From assembly GCA_023213395.1 (NCBI GenBank), contig CM041465.1, positions 234,491,741 to 234,555,740 on the forward strand: 64,000 nucleotides of DNA, read 5' to 3'. Below are positions 1 through 11,532 of this stretch, piece after piece. Under the pieces are notes generated by a model. That model saw only the letters and a program-made list of their open reading frames with translations, was not told the origin of the DNA and searched no databases. The translations under genes were made by a program, and so were the position numbers. The stretch comes from Cycas panzhihuaensis. Its lineage: Eukaryota; Cycadophyta. Numbering within the stretch: position 1 is the first letter of the stretch; each line of letters begins with the position of its first letter.

Positions 1-1190
1 AACTTAAGGAACTTTCCATTAAGCCTTTCTCAAATTCGAGCCCTTCCGTGGTGGCTATCCTATAGGCACCATTATCGAGGGATTCGATAATGACGAAGGA
101 CCAACCCATCTGGGGTTTGAATTTAGTCAAACTGGCCATGGAGATATTCGAGCTTGAGGACATAGTCCCTGTGAAACAAAGGGAAGGAACGGCGCTTGTC
201 GAGGCCCTTTGTGAGCGGGCTTTGATGCTAGGTTAGCCCGGTAGGCGCCAAGCTGCCTCTCATCCAAAGCTTCAAGGTCCAGCAGTGCCTCGACGGATCG
301 ACTCTCGCCGATGAAACCTCAAGGAGACTCGTAAGGAAGGAATCTCCACCTCCAACGGAGTACCGCCTCGCATCAGAGACCGTGGAGAACGGGTCATTCC
401 TGGCGAATCTGACAGAGGTACGATAAGCCCACAAGGCTGAGGGCAATCGAAGGTGCCAATCCTTTGGGATTGAGCAATGCTTTCGAGGATGCCGACAAGA
501 GTCTTATTAAAAGACTCTACTTGACCATTTGCCCGAGGGTAGTAAGGGAGGAAGTCTTCAGGAGAAATTTTAAACTTCACAAAGCTCGCTCCACCTCCTT
601 ATTACGTAAAGGAGTTCTATTGCTTGTGATTAGACGTCCTAATTCAAACGGCAAATGATATGCTGATAAATGAATGTGGCAATCGTTTTTCCAGAAGTAA
701 TGATCAAAGGAATAGCTTCCACCATTTGGTGAAATACTGTGGCGCTAAGATGAACTTATGCTACGACGACGAAGGTGGGGAGATAACACCGATGAGGTCT
801 AGTCCCCACTGAGCGAAAGGCCATGGCGAAACAATAGGATGCAGAGCCTCGGAAGGCACATGGGAAATGTTGGCGTGCTCTTGACATCGCTGACATTTCA
901 GAGCAAAGGCGTGATTGTCTTTGAAAAGAGATGGCCGAATAGCCCATGCGAGGATCCTCCGAGCCATGGACTGCTCCCCGTGACCTCCACGAATGCCGTG
1001 GTGGCATTCGCTGGCACCGTTAGCTTTGTCGCCAGTGACGCAGCAGGAGGATCCCATCGGCGACCTCTTGTACAATACCGCCCACGAGGAGGTATTGCCC
1101 GCGTAAGTCCGTATACGAGATTTAACTTTATTACTAGTGCTGGCCAGATTGTCATGGCGTGAGATACCGCACTATGTCGCCGCATCACTC
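1..1190 (-). pseudogene. Integrase of element A, broken and cut by the window edge
   Basis: Remnant of the integrase, which inserts the cDNA into the genome. The HHCC zinc-binding region is visible around 900-1075, where ECHHGIRGGHGEQSMA matches the family pattern ECHHGICGGH seen in element B. The core catalytic glutamate context QVESFNKTLV is at about 500-560, with the C-terminal part towards position 1. Frame changes occur within the core and again upstream of the zinc region, so the domain is spread over at least three frames. The last few dozen residues continue to the window start. Colinearity with 10039-11260 sets the boundaries. It is not functional. Confidence 0.85.
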
Positions 1191-1429
1191 ATTATCGATG
1201 AGCTGTGGAGAGAAGCTCCCGAATCGCCGTGATAGACTCATCGGGGAGAGAGTCATCAACCCGGAGTATCAAAGGAGTTAGGGATAGGGCATCCGCGAGT
1301 TGCTCACCCACTATCATTCCCTTCTTTGATTTCTAGTCGACGATGTGGAGATCGACTTGGAGTAGGACTACCAACGACCACCCCCACCACAACCGAGCGA
1401 GTTAGTAGCATCGCAAGGACCTGATTGAA

Positions 1430-2489
1430 CGATCACCAGGTGTTGCCGAGCAAGTAGTGCCAAAACTTCTGGTCGCATGGACCAAGGAGAGGCATTCCTT
1501 CTGGCAGGGAATAATTAAGCTCAGCCCACGAGGGTGCGATCGATGAAATATATAGCCTCTCGCCTAAGTCGCCCTCCCGAGCGAGCATACGCCCAAGGAT
1601 TCGCTGGCCGAGGTATACAGATAAAGGGCCCATCGAACCTGGGAGACGCTAACGTAGGAGTGGAAGCTAGGGCTCGGTCCTTCGGCCTTTGGGTCTTGTC
1701 ACTGTGCAAAAGGGGCCCTTCTTCAATAGGTTCGTGAGGGGTTTAGCGCCACAAATAAGCCTGGCCAAGAAGTGCCTAAGGAAACCGAGCCCGCCTAGAA
1801 ATGACTTAACTGCCGCTGAGTTCTAGGTGGCGCAGATGTCGAGGATCGCCCGACTTTGTCGTGGTCGATCCGACCCCGCTTGATACAAGGAATCTGAGGA
1901 GTTTACCCAAAGTAACGGCAAACACGCATTTGAGCGAATTAAGACTGACGTGATACTCGCGGCATCGTGAGAAGATGGCACGCAAGTCGGAAGGGTGATG
2001 GGCCCTCACGCGGGAGAGACCCATCATATCGTCCATGAAGACCTCCAGCGTGTCGTTGATGAGGTCATGCAAGATAAAATGCATGGCTCTTTGGTAAGTA
2101 GTACCTGCATTTTTAAGGCCAAAGGGCATCGCCTTGTAGGCGAAGGTACCCTAGGGAGTAGTGAAGGCCGTCTTATGGCGGTCTTCGGGAGAAATCTGAA
2201 TCTGGTTATAACCGGAGAAGCCGTTCATTAGGGACATCACTTTGAATCTGGCGGTGCGATCGATGATCTGATCGAGGAAGGGTAACGGAAAATTATTTTT
2301 AAGACAAGCATTGTTGATGTCGCGAAAGTCGACGCATATACAGATTGCCCTGTTCTTTTTAGCAATGGGAACAATGTTGGAGACCCACTTAGGGTAGTCG
2401 ATAGAAGTAATGAGCCCAGCGTCTAGAAGCTTTTCAACCTCCATCTTGATGGCGGCAGATAGCTTCGGGTGAAGGGGACGCCGTCGCAT
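1430..2489 (-). pseudogene. Reverse transcriptase and RNase H of element A
   Basis: RT runs from about 2489 to 1860. The piece 2151-2489 holds the LLDAGLITSIDYPKWVSNIV entry region and the palm motif around SGYNQIQISPED. The piece 1806-2129 begins MPFGLKNAGTTYQRAM and carries the catalytic motif VFMDDMM. The two are in the same frame, separated by a TAG where the family has tryptophan (TGG) before GTFAYK, which is a simple G-to-A change. RNase H follows at 1430-1800 but is scattered over several frames; the ELNYS and YLLGN landmarks remain. Copying of the element RNA into DNA would be blocked by these lesions. Confidence 0.87.
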
Positions 2490-3990
2490 GCATGGGCGCC
2501 AAGAAGGGTGGTGAGGTTATGAGTGACAATCAAGGGGTCGATTCCCTTCATGTCAAAGATAATCCCACGCAAAATGTCTCTAACTCCCGGAATGTAAGGG
2601 AGTACTCCCTTATCTCATCAGGAGAACCTTCCAACCCGACCTTAATGACCTTGCCTGCGGCCAAGACGACGTCTTGTGTTGCCCCCATGCACATGGCATT
2701 GCCTCCTCGGCGGAGAGGGGCAAGATCAACAGGAGAAGGAGGAATAGGAGACGGGATCGGATCGACAAGCGTGGACCCGATCGTAAGAATCTTCTGATGA
2801 CCAAGCTGGTGGTGACCAAGGCGTTAGCGCAAGGCCCGCCAGATGCTCAAGCAGGGCTTTATCGTCCTCGAAATAATCCACCCCATGGATGACCTTACTT
2901 GGAGTAGAGGAAGCACCGGAGGGAGCAAGAGCAACGGGACCGCGATGGTCATCGGGTCGCTCAACTTCCCCATGGGAATCAGGCGGGAAAACGAGAAGAG
3001 GCTCCTCGGAAGGAGCGAAAGGCAATTCTTCGAAGCCATTATCTACGGGGGGTAATGAAGAAGAAGAACTGGCGATAGGCAGGTCAACACGAGCTATGAC
3101 GTGTGACATGCACAAGCAGCTAGCCTCACCAACAAGAGGGGTTCTAGATGAGGATCTAGAACAAGGCAAAGCGACTCCATCGGGAGAGGAAAGAGACGGG
3201 TGAAGATAATCCTCGCCTTCGCCGAGCGACTCATCATCACTAAACGGGCAAGGTACCAGAACTCCCCACGCCAATAGGGGCGAACTGCGGAGACTAGGGG
3301 AGAAGACGCGGTCTTTTTGGATGGGTTAGGTATACTAATAGAGCAAGCCGAGGCGTGAGTAGATGGACCTTGGTTTGCCGAACTGGTAGAACGGGTTTGT
3401 TTGGTAAAAGGGCGTTCACAGGGAATCACTCTCATTCATCCGCCATGTACGAATTTAAGTTGTCCCCAAAGAGTCGAGCACACGGCCCCATTTGATCGAG
3501 CCATGGATGACTTAGGAGGAGGTTGTAATCCACGCCAACGCTGAGGACAACAACGCCTGGCAAGAATGCCTTGCCCTCAAGGGTGAGCTTAATCGCGCTG
3601 CATCCCGTGAGGGTTCTTCTCGCTACCATCATAACCTTGGCATCGCTAGGGAACGGGTTCCAAGGCGGAGATACCAAGCTCTTGCATGACACGCAAGGGC
3701 ATGGCATCGATGTAAGAGCCGTTGTCGACAACAAATTCTTCAAGAGTGCACCCAAGCGACGATGGTGATGGTGAATGGAAGTTCCACCGACGCCTTTCAC
3801 CGGCGGGAGGAAGATCCTTAAGATCAAAGGAAATAATGGGTCCACCACCTTGGGCGATGCCCAAAGCATGGACAGGTGCATCACTTGATCTTAAAGCTTC
3901 CAGGAGGAGGGCCCGCTGCTCGGGACAACTCCTCAGAACGTCCATCAAGGACATTCCTGCAGCGACCGTATGGAGCTTGTCCACGACGGA
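2490..3990 (-). pseudogene. Aspartic protease and protease-RT linker of element A
   Basis: The protease is recognisable at about 3440-3800 from the active-site context VVDNGSYIDAMPLRVMQELG (DNG in place of the usual DSG/DTG) and from the downstream LLSHPWLDQMG. These lie in two overlapping frames, so there is a frameshift inside the domain. From about 3430 down to 2490 lies a long, low-complexity serine/proline- and acid-rich linker that joins protease to RT, also seen in B at 12607-13620. The linker has no domain I recognise. A long protease-RT spacer of this kind is typical of large Tat-type polyproteins. Confidence 0.78.
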
Positions 3991-6378
3991 GAAAGGCTTA
4001 CCCTTCCCAGTAGGTTGAGTAAGTGCCCTTCAGAAATTGTAATGACCCCATGCATGTGAATAGCCTTGGGAAAGAGAGGGACTTCCAGAGGAAGGGTCTC
4101 CGGAAGAGGGTCAAAAGGGGCGAAAGAACAAGTAGCTCCCGCCGCTTCCTTAGCAGCTTGAGATCGCATAAGGGTAAAAGTAGGAGTTACTTCAAGCAAC
4201 TGGATCACCTTCTTCCCCCTGTTCCGGGGTCGTGAAGGCGACGGGTGCATGCTAGGAGAACGAGAGGAGGAAGACGAAGTTCGAGTGCCCTTCCCTATCG
4301 CGGAAGGATGGGGATCAGCGATCTTCCCTGCTACTGCTATTCTTGGTTTGGGTGTTGCGATCACGTTCCCCGTGTTTAGGAAACGGATCCTTGTGAACTG
4401 GTTGATCCAAATTAGGCCTTGAGGCCTGCTTGAGAAGAATCGGCCGAGGGAATCCTTTGATGCCGGGCCCTACAACGCGAATCGTCAGGAAGCAATCCCC
4501 ATGAATGGAGCACCACTCTTCTCAAGCGAGGGTCGACCTTCTCACTTGAGAGGACCGGGTGTTTCCATTCCCGGAAGAGGAGCTTGGGTAGTTTATTGGA
4601 CTTGTTTGTTTGATGTAGGGATGAAGGAGCTGAGCTTTAGTTCCTTCATCGTGACGCTCAAATGAGCATATACCGATGTGAGAGGGTCTAAGGTCCTCTG
4701 AGGATGAGAGGAAGACCGAGTCCGCTGGGAAGGTTTGGTATCCTTGGTAGGGGTGGTGCCTCACTAAGCGAAAGCTTGAGAGGTTTCTTGAGACCAGCTT
4801 GGATCTCAATAGCCTCCAACGCCAAACACTTGGCGATCGCGGAGTCACATGTAGTCGCCCCCATCTTGAGGACCTCTACGTGGACTTCGGGACGAAGCGC
4901 ATCGATGAAAAGGTCTCGCTTCAGCTCCTCGGGCAATGTTGCCTTAGTGGAGTGAAGCAAGTCGTGGAATCGCCGCACAAAGTCACGATTCATCTCATCA
5001 TGACCTTATTTGAGCGAAAGAAGGGATTTCATTCCGCTCTCGAATGGACGGGCTACATCAAAATAGTTGATGAACGTGTCCACCAATTGCTGGAATGAAT
5101 GGATTGAGTGGGCAGGGAGACAGTAGAACCATTTGAGGGCGTCACCCTGCAAGGATCACGGGAATAGCTTCATCAAAATATGGTCGTAAGCCCAGTAATT
5201 GATGCATGCCATAGAAAAACTATGGACATGTCTACTGGTCTCATGACGAAGTCCCATCAATCTAGGAACTTCGTGGGATGAGGCGGCAAATTGTTTCGCA
5301 ACGCCTCAACTGAAAGAGGAGTTGACCTAAAGTCCATGAAGGCGTGCCCTTGCTCGGACCGTAGGATCAACAAATGTCGGCAGGTAACGACAAGGAGCTG
5401 ATGGGGTGGGACACCCATCCCTCCTCGAGGAAGCGCCACGAAAAGAGGCATGGGAGTAGGTGCCTCGAAGGGAGCCTGCCCCTGAAGGCACAACATATGG
5501 AATTGCATTGGAAGATGGGCAAGAGGGATGCGGAACCGGGTTTTGCCCATATGGACCGCCCGTGGGTGGGGCGACCCCATATGGGTGTAGCGGATCTACC
5601 CCATAAACGGGAAGACGGCTTCCTCTACCCTGCCCCCAAGGTTGAGAAGTATACCCTAGGGGAGCATAGAAGGAAGCACCAATGTGTTGGGTTGGAGGAT
5701 GTGTGGGAGCGAGTCTCACATGACTAGTGATTGGAATGCTAGTAGGACCAGTGGGCCTACTAGGAGCAACATGCGCCACATGAGGGACTAGACATTGGTT
5801 CGATTAGGAACAGGTATGCTAACCTTCAGTTGAGGGAAAGACACACCATGAGAAGATCCTAAGGCATTAAGACCTCGATGAGGAATGGAAGGTGCGACAC
5901 GTGTTCCCACTGCCGGAATAGGAAGTGAGTGGGACACACGTGCAGGCACAAAGGGGTTCGTTGTCAAAGGAAGAGTGGATAAGGATGAGGCATGCGGGGG
6001 AGGAGCGGAAGAGGAAGAGGCCCCTCCATCAAGGGCACCCTCAAGCCATCCAGGACGCAGTTGCAAGCGTGCCGCATGGCGACACTCGTTGAGAGCTTCA
6101 ACTACGTCAACAGGAGAGGTCCCTACATACTCGTAAGAGGTGATCGGAACCTCGAACAAAGTAGGTTCCTCAGAATGTTCCTCATAAGAGTCGCCAACCA
6201 CGTGGCAAGCCTCGAGAGGAACGAATCCTTCTACGGCATAGGTAGAAGGATGGACATCAAGTGAGAGGTGTTGGTCATTTGGGTAATAAAAGGGTTCGTC
6301 ACCCTCTTGGGTGGAACCAGGAATAGAAGAAGGAAAAGCATGGGTTTCTAAGGTTGAAGTATGATAGGCCCAATCCAA
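3991..6378 (-). pseudogene. Gag region of element A
   Basis: The capsid-like part is at 4688-5400: the segment MNRDFVRRFHDLLHSTKATL followed by ALRPEVHVEVLKMGATT matches the same positions of element B. Upstream, 5257-6378 encodes a serine/proline-rich N-terminal region that starts MDWAYHTSTLETHAFPSSIP and ends with GYTSQPWG-type sequence. The stretch 3991-4687 is a basic, serine-rich C-terminal gag segment with no clear CCHC zinc knuckle. Several frameshifts separate the blocks. Gag would form the particle that houses reverse transcription. Confidence 0.8.
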
Positions 6379-6649
6379 GAGTATCCTCCATAGTCGATCG
6401 TAACTGATAAAAGAAGAGGGTGATACTCAGGGTCTTCTAACAATGGAGGTAAACCGCGCAAGCGACGAGAAAAGCGTCGCATACGAGATTAACCAACAAT
6501 GTTAGGGAAAGAGAGAGAACGGCAAAATGCACGCGTTGGGGGCTGCCCAACGTAGAGATAGAAATAGGTATAAAAAGGATCATACAAGAGTAGCGAAACC
6601 AACCGAAGAGACCAAAATTAACTCCCATCGGGCCCCCAAGATGGTTGCG
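6379..6649 (-). other. Leader and primer-binding site of element A
   Basis: Untranslated leader between gag and the 5' LTR. The complement of about 6630-6649 is the degraded primer site; aligned with the better copy in B (16858-16877) it fits a tRNA-Asp type primer, though with several mismatches. It directly abuts the LTR edge at 6650, which begins TGACGC on the plus strand. Confidence 0.6.
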
Positions 6650-9223
6650 TGACGCTACTGCCACGGACAACTACCTAACTAATAGGTATGGGGGGGAGTG
6701 CGTGGTGAAAAGATAGAAGGTGGGACCTAAGAGGTGAGTAACTATCACGCAGAGTGCCCCGTGCACCAGAGCGCGAGTTTGGGATCTGCAATGGAGTATG
6801 GCTATTATCGGGTGACCCTTCACTGCTTCAAGCAAGAGGTGAAGGTGCGTAGGGCAAACCTGGGTTGACCTAGGAGTAGGATCCTCCCACCCTTGGGTGG
6901 CCAGAAGGGGGAAGAGGAAATCCAAAGGGAAAGAGTCAAGAGTAAGCCTACACAACCTAACCGGGTACACAAGTGATGCGAGAAGCAAGGAACTTGTGTG
7001 GTTGAAGAGAAGAGGAGAAAGGTGGAGAAAGAGGGTTCCTACAACCTTTCCTATAGATGGTAAAAGTAGAAATATGTATAACAAAGTAAATGAAATGCAA
7101 CCAAACACGACACCAAATTTTCCCCTTTTATCTGTCAATGTGTTAGTTACTACAGGAAAAATAAAAGGCAAAAAGGAGGTAGCAAAGTGGAGCGAAATGT
7201 GCACCTGGACCGAGGGCGTGCGTGACGAAGAAGCCTTCTCGAGGAGCACCGAACCGTTCCATGCGCAAGGTCGATGCAAGACGTCATGGTAGAAAAGAGG
7301 GGCTTCCTTACCTTCCCCAGAAAATCAAATGCGATGCCAAGAAAGAAAAGAAGCACCAACTAATAAGTGAAACAACACGAAAATATAACAAATACAAGGG
7401 TACTTACCTAGAAGTGGACTAATCCAAGCGATATCCTCCGCGCTCCCTCGAATACCTGCAAGCAAAGGCGATCTCTCCCTTCCCGTGGGAAGAGCACTAA
7501 CATGCAACACAAAGATCTAACAATATATGCTCAAGTGATAAATATAAACTTAAACATACATGCGTTAGTGCCAATCGAACAAAGAAAATACCCAAGAAAG
7601 AGTGACCAAGGCGGAAGCAAATGATCGGTAAGCCTCGGAGTGGCCTACCTCCCGAAAGTGATGCCCTAACCTCCCCTCAAGAGCCACGAGGCAGCGAGGA
7701 GAAAATCAAGAGCAAGGGCTGGAAAACTAAAGAAAAGGGCAAGGAGAGGCTCAAGGAAGCCCACCACGGACCGGATGCTATGAGGAGCAAGCCGGACAAT
7801 GGGGAAGGTGAAGCAAAACCAAAGGGTTGGGACTTATGAGTGATGCCCAAACTGAGTAAAGGTTCAAATCAGCCGCAACTTGTGACACCGTTTGGGTGAC
7901 CAAAAGGAAGCCTTCAAACCCTTGTTTGCAAGCCAAGGGCAGCACGGGGCGAGAGGGAGGCTTTGGAGGGCTCAGAGCCGCTTAGGGAGCGTGGAAGGTG
8001 GTACGGAATCCACCAAGCTCCTCTCCAAAACCTATGCCACCCCTCAACGCCACTGCCTTGAGCAGCAAACACAGGCAAGAAGCACAGAAAGAGTGGTATG
8101 ATAGCCCATAAATGGAAGGAAAACTAACTTGCAAGATCAAGCAAAGAGCAAGCCAGGCTGAGCATGAATATCACAAAAAATAATGTTAAAACCAAGAGTA
8201 CCTGAGTAGGGGAGGCAAGGAGTATGCCTCAGCTAAAGGACAGCGGAGAGGGGCTGAGAAATCAGCCCAGATCTGGAGTGCAACAGGTTTGGGACCCTTC
8301 TAATGAGATGTGAGAGGAAGCACCTGCACTTGGGAGCATTTATGGACTGCCTGAGCAAAGATCAACTGGAAACGCTCCAAAGAGGCCCTCTCCAAGGTGT
8401 TTGAGGGGCTGGGAGAATGTCTCAGCCACACCAAAGGAGAACAGGGTGCTGAAGGAGGGACGTTGGTCCAGTAGCAGCAGCAGAACAACAGAGAAGAGCA
8501 GAGCAGGATGATGTTTCCTTGAGAGCAATTCCAAAAGTGAGCCAAAAGAATCCTTGAAAATGAGCCAAAAAGGGCTTAAGTACTCAAACAAAACCCTAAA
8601 GCATGCGATTAGGGCACGACTGGAAGAGAAATAAGGCGCGAGCCACGTGGCAGTTTCACAATAAATGCGAAATTGCCACGGTGGATTTTTAAAAACAACC
8701 TGAGATAGTCGTACCGCCGAATTTCGCAGACAATGGATATTCCTGGTACCGCTGAAAATCTACAGACGCACCTAGAGCCAAAAATGGGGCCCACCAACCA
8801 GTCTAGGCTAGGAGCAGATGATCGAAAGGACTAATGGGAATCTAGGACACCTTCCTGGGGGTAAGCATGCCAACAAATGGGTCCAAGGGAGCAAAAATAG
8901 GCTCGAGTGGGGTGGCAAGTTAACCAGACGATGATGAGTCATCACACCAAGTGAGGTGGCGCAAACCTAGTGGATCCTGGAGCGAGGAGGGTAGATGCGG
9001 GAAGTAATATGGTCACCAGGGTGCCACACTCGCTAGGAGTGTGCCCTTGCTATAGTCGTCATAGGCTAAAATAAGTGTGGACAACGGTAAGGTTGCCCAC
9101 AAAGCCACGCACATGCAAGCATGCAAGCAAATACTCATAAAAGAAAGAGATGACGATGCAAAAAACATACATGCACTTACCTGAGTCGGTGATTTCGTAT
9201 CCATTCCCGGGAGCTGGGAAACA
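6650..9223 (-). repeat. 5' LTR of element A (about 2.6 kb)
   Basis: Aligns along its whole length with 16879-19600. Shared landmarks are GGATCCTCCCACC near 6880, the GTGGCAGTTTCACAATAAAT block near 8650, CTATAGTCGTCATAGGCT near 9050 and CACTTACCTGAGTCG near 9175. The plus-strand edges are TG at 6650 and ACA at 9221-9223, the expected TG...CA ends. The 202-codon minus-strand frame inside it (6671-7279) has no recognisable domain and I treat it as chance coding in a pyrimidine-rich LTR strand. Confidence 0.85.
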
Positions 9224-10038
9224 AGGTCGAGCAGGAGCAGGACATACACTCATATAGCAACGACGACCTTGAGACTGCCACACGATGAGGGGAGTGAGGC
9301 AGGGAGCTCATGAAGGCCCAGATGGAGCCTCAGAGAGATGTGGTCCCCAGGAGAGGGATCACATGGGCTAGGAGATAGTACCCCAGGAGCGGGGTAGCAG
9401 TAGTGTAGGAGATATGTATATTGATTTTGACAGGGGAAAGCACGGGCCTTCAGGGGATTATATAGAGGCTCATATGATTATACGACTCCTACAAGGACAC
9501 CGACTTCCCATATGTATGATGTAACATATGATTTTTGATGTATATATATACAAGGTAATCAGAATCCCATTTTGGCATGAGATGCTATGTATATCATGTG
9601 TGGTAGATAGCATGTATATTTTGTTTTGTATGTTGCAAATGTTTTGTTGTATGATGCACGTATTTCCTTCCATGTATGGCTATATATCTAATAGGAGCAC
9701 ACATATCCACCATCAGTAGAGGTGATAGAGAGGTGTGAGGTTAGGAATAGAGCGACATGCATGTCCACGGAGGAGCATAGCAGAATATGCAAAGGAAATA
9801 GCAGGCAAGAGAGAGGAGTAACGGTACTCCAAGGCATCATCCTAATTGGGGGATGCCCAAATAGGAAGACGACAGGTTCCCAAGAGGATATGGGAACACG
9901 GGTTCCGCGGGAAGAACCAGAAAGAAAAAGGAGAAGCCATCTTAAATTTCCATTCTACTCGTGGTTGGGAGGAATGGGAATAACCTAAGATGGTAGTTTA
10001 GGCTCATTTCAGAGCATGGTAAAGGGATCACCAAAAGA
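9224..10038 (-). other. Non-coding tail of element B after pol
   Basis: Lies between the pol stop of B (10039) and the LTR edge at 9223. No coding frame is recognised. It includes an AT-rich stretch at 9400-9700 with TATATATA-like runs. If 6650-9223 were the 3' LTR of B, a purine-rich tract on the minus strand should sit just above 9223. Instead the minus strand there is pyrimidine-rich (plus strand AGGTCGAGCAGGAGCAGG). The stretch may therefore contain an insertion boundary rather than a normal 3' end. Confidence 0.55.
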
Positions 10039-11260
10039 TCATGCGTAAAATTTCTTAAGGAATTTCCCATTAACAGCTTTCTCAAATTCGAGCCCTTCTA
10101 AGGTGGCTATCCTATAAGCACCATTACCGAGGGTCTTGATAATGACGAAATGGCCAACCCATTGGGGTTTGAACTTGTTCAAATGATCATGGAGATATTC
10201 AAGCTTGAGGACATGGTCCCCAGGAAATAAAGGACAAGAACAAAGATATTTATCATAGGTCCTTTGTGAGCGAGCTTTGGATGCCAGGTTAGCCTGATAA
10301 GCGGCTAAGCATCTCTCATCCAAAGCCTCGAGGTCCAAAAGGCAAGCCTGATAGATTGATTGTTCATCGATGAGACCTCGAAGGGAGACTCGTAAAGAGG
10401 GAATCTCCACCTCCAGCGGGAGTACCGCCTCAGTACTGTAGACCAGGGAGAACAGGGTCATTCCCATGGCAGAATGAATAGAGGTGCGATAAGTCCACAA
10501 AGCAGAGGGCAGCTGAAGGTACCAATCTTTTTGGGACTGAGCAACAGTTTTCTTTATGATACTGACGAGAGTCTTATTAAAAGACTCCACTTGGCCATTT
10601 GCCTGAAGGTAGTAAGGAGAAGAAGTTTTGTGAGAAATCTTGAACTTCTTGTAAAGCTTATCCATCTCCTTATTACAAAAAAGGGTTCCATTGTCAGTGA
10701 TTAGGATATTCAGAATTCTGAAATGGCAAATGATGTGCTAGTAAATGAATGTGGCTATCGTTTTACCAGGGGTAGTGATCAAGGGGATGGCCTCTACCCA
10801 TTTAGTGAAATACTCCGTGGTAGGCAAGATAAAATTGTGCTGCGACAACGAAGGTGGAGAGATAGCCCCAATGAGGTCTAGTCCCCACTAAGCAAAAGGC
10901 CATGGAGAAACAATGGGGTGAAAGGCCTCGGAAGGCTTATGGGAGATATTGGCGTGTTTCTGACATCACCAACATCTCAGAGCAAAGGCATGAGCGTCCT
11001 TAAAAAGAGATAGCCAGAAATAACCCATGCGAAGGATCCCCTGAGCCATAGACTGGCCCCCAAAGTGACCTCCACAAATACCATGGTGGCATTCACGGAG
11101 TATTTGGTTGGCTTCGTCGGCAGTGACGCAGTGGAGGAGGATCCCATCGAAGGACCTCTTGTATAATACTTTGCTCATGAGGAAGTATTGCCTAGCAGAA
11201 GTTCGGATGTAAGATCTAACTTTACTACTAGCATCAAGGCAGTATTACTGTTGTGTCAGA
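10039..11260 (-). pseudogene. Integrase of element B
   Basis: The zinc region at 10966-11178 reads ECHHGICGGHFGGQSMAQGI followed by the CWCQKH cysteine pair. The three catalytic acids can be placed in LDLIGA (about 10880), ITDNGT (about 10700) and QVESFNKTL (about 10600). The open block 10039-10665 (208 codons) covers the second half of the core and the C-terminal domain and ends in KKFYA at a stop. Stops separate this block from the zinc region, so a full integrase is not encoded. I see no chromodomain, in keeping with a non-chromovirus Tat lineage. Confidence 0.87.
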
Positions 11261-11532
11261 TACCGCACTATATCACTATACCACTCATTGTCGACAAGTG
11301 GATGAGGAGAGATACCCTGAATCATCAAGATAGACTCATCAGGGAGAGAATCGTCGATGGGGGCACCAAAGGAGTTAGGAATAGGGGCGTGTGTGAGCTA
11401 CTCGGCTAGTACTATTCCCTTCTTTGATTTTCGGTTAACGATATGAAGGTCAAATTCCTGAAGCAGGACGACCCAATGACTAGCCCTACCCATCAAATCT
11501 GAACGAGTGAGCAAGTATCGCAAGGGATCAGA

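Larger units (their letters stand above)
1..9223 (-). mobile_element. Element A: partial Tat-like Ty3 LTR retrotransposon
   Basis: Minus-strand Ty3 element whose 3' end lies left of the window. Reading from high to low coordinates: 5' LTR (6650-9223), primer site, leader, gag, protease, reverse transcriptase, RNase H and integrase, which is the Ty3 gene order. The RT motif MSLMNGFSGYNQIQISPED and the residue context around FMDDMM resemble the plant Tat/Retand/Ogre group (family knowledge). The element is near-colinear with element B from 10039 to 19600, so both belong to one family. A is much richer in CG dinucleotides than B and is broken by many small indels, so no frame stays open for more than about 200 codons. 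It cannot encode a complete polyprotein. Confidence 0.88.

Noticed and set aside
2726-3274. 182-codon minus-strand frame considered as a separate gene
   Set aside because: It corresponds to the serine/acid-rich protease-RT linker of the A polyprotein, colinear with B, not an independent gene.
5374-5727. 117-codon plus-strand frame
   Set aside because: Antisense shadow of the gag region of element A.
6671-7279. 202-codon minus-strand open frame with hydrophobic stretches
   Set aside because: It lies wholly inside the A LTR. The aligned part of the B LTR (17095-17616) has a frame in similar position but without conserved protein sequence, so both reflect a pyrimidine-rich strand with few stops.
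7621-8101. Plus-strand frames rich in Lys, Arg and Gly
   Set aside because: Inside the A LTR on the strand opposite to the element; no domain and no counterpart frame in B.
9400-9700. AT-rich, TATA-like stretch considered as a host gene promoter
   Set aside because: No downstream coding sequence on either strand; it is within the non-coding tail of element B.
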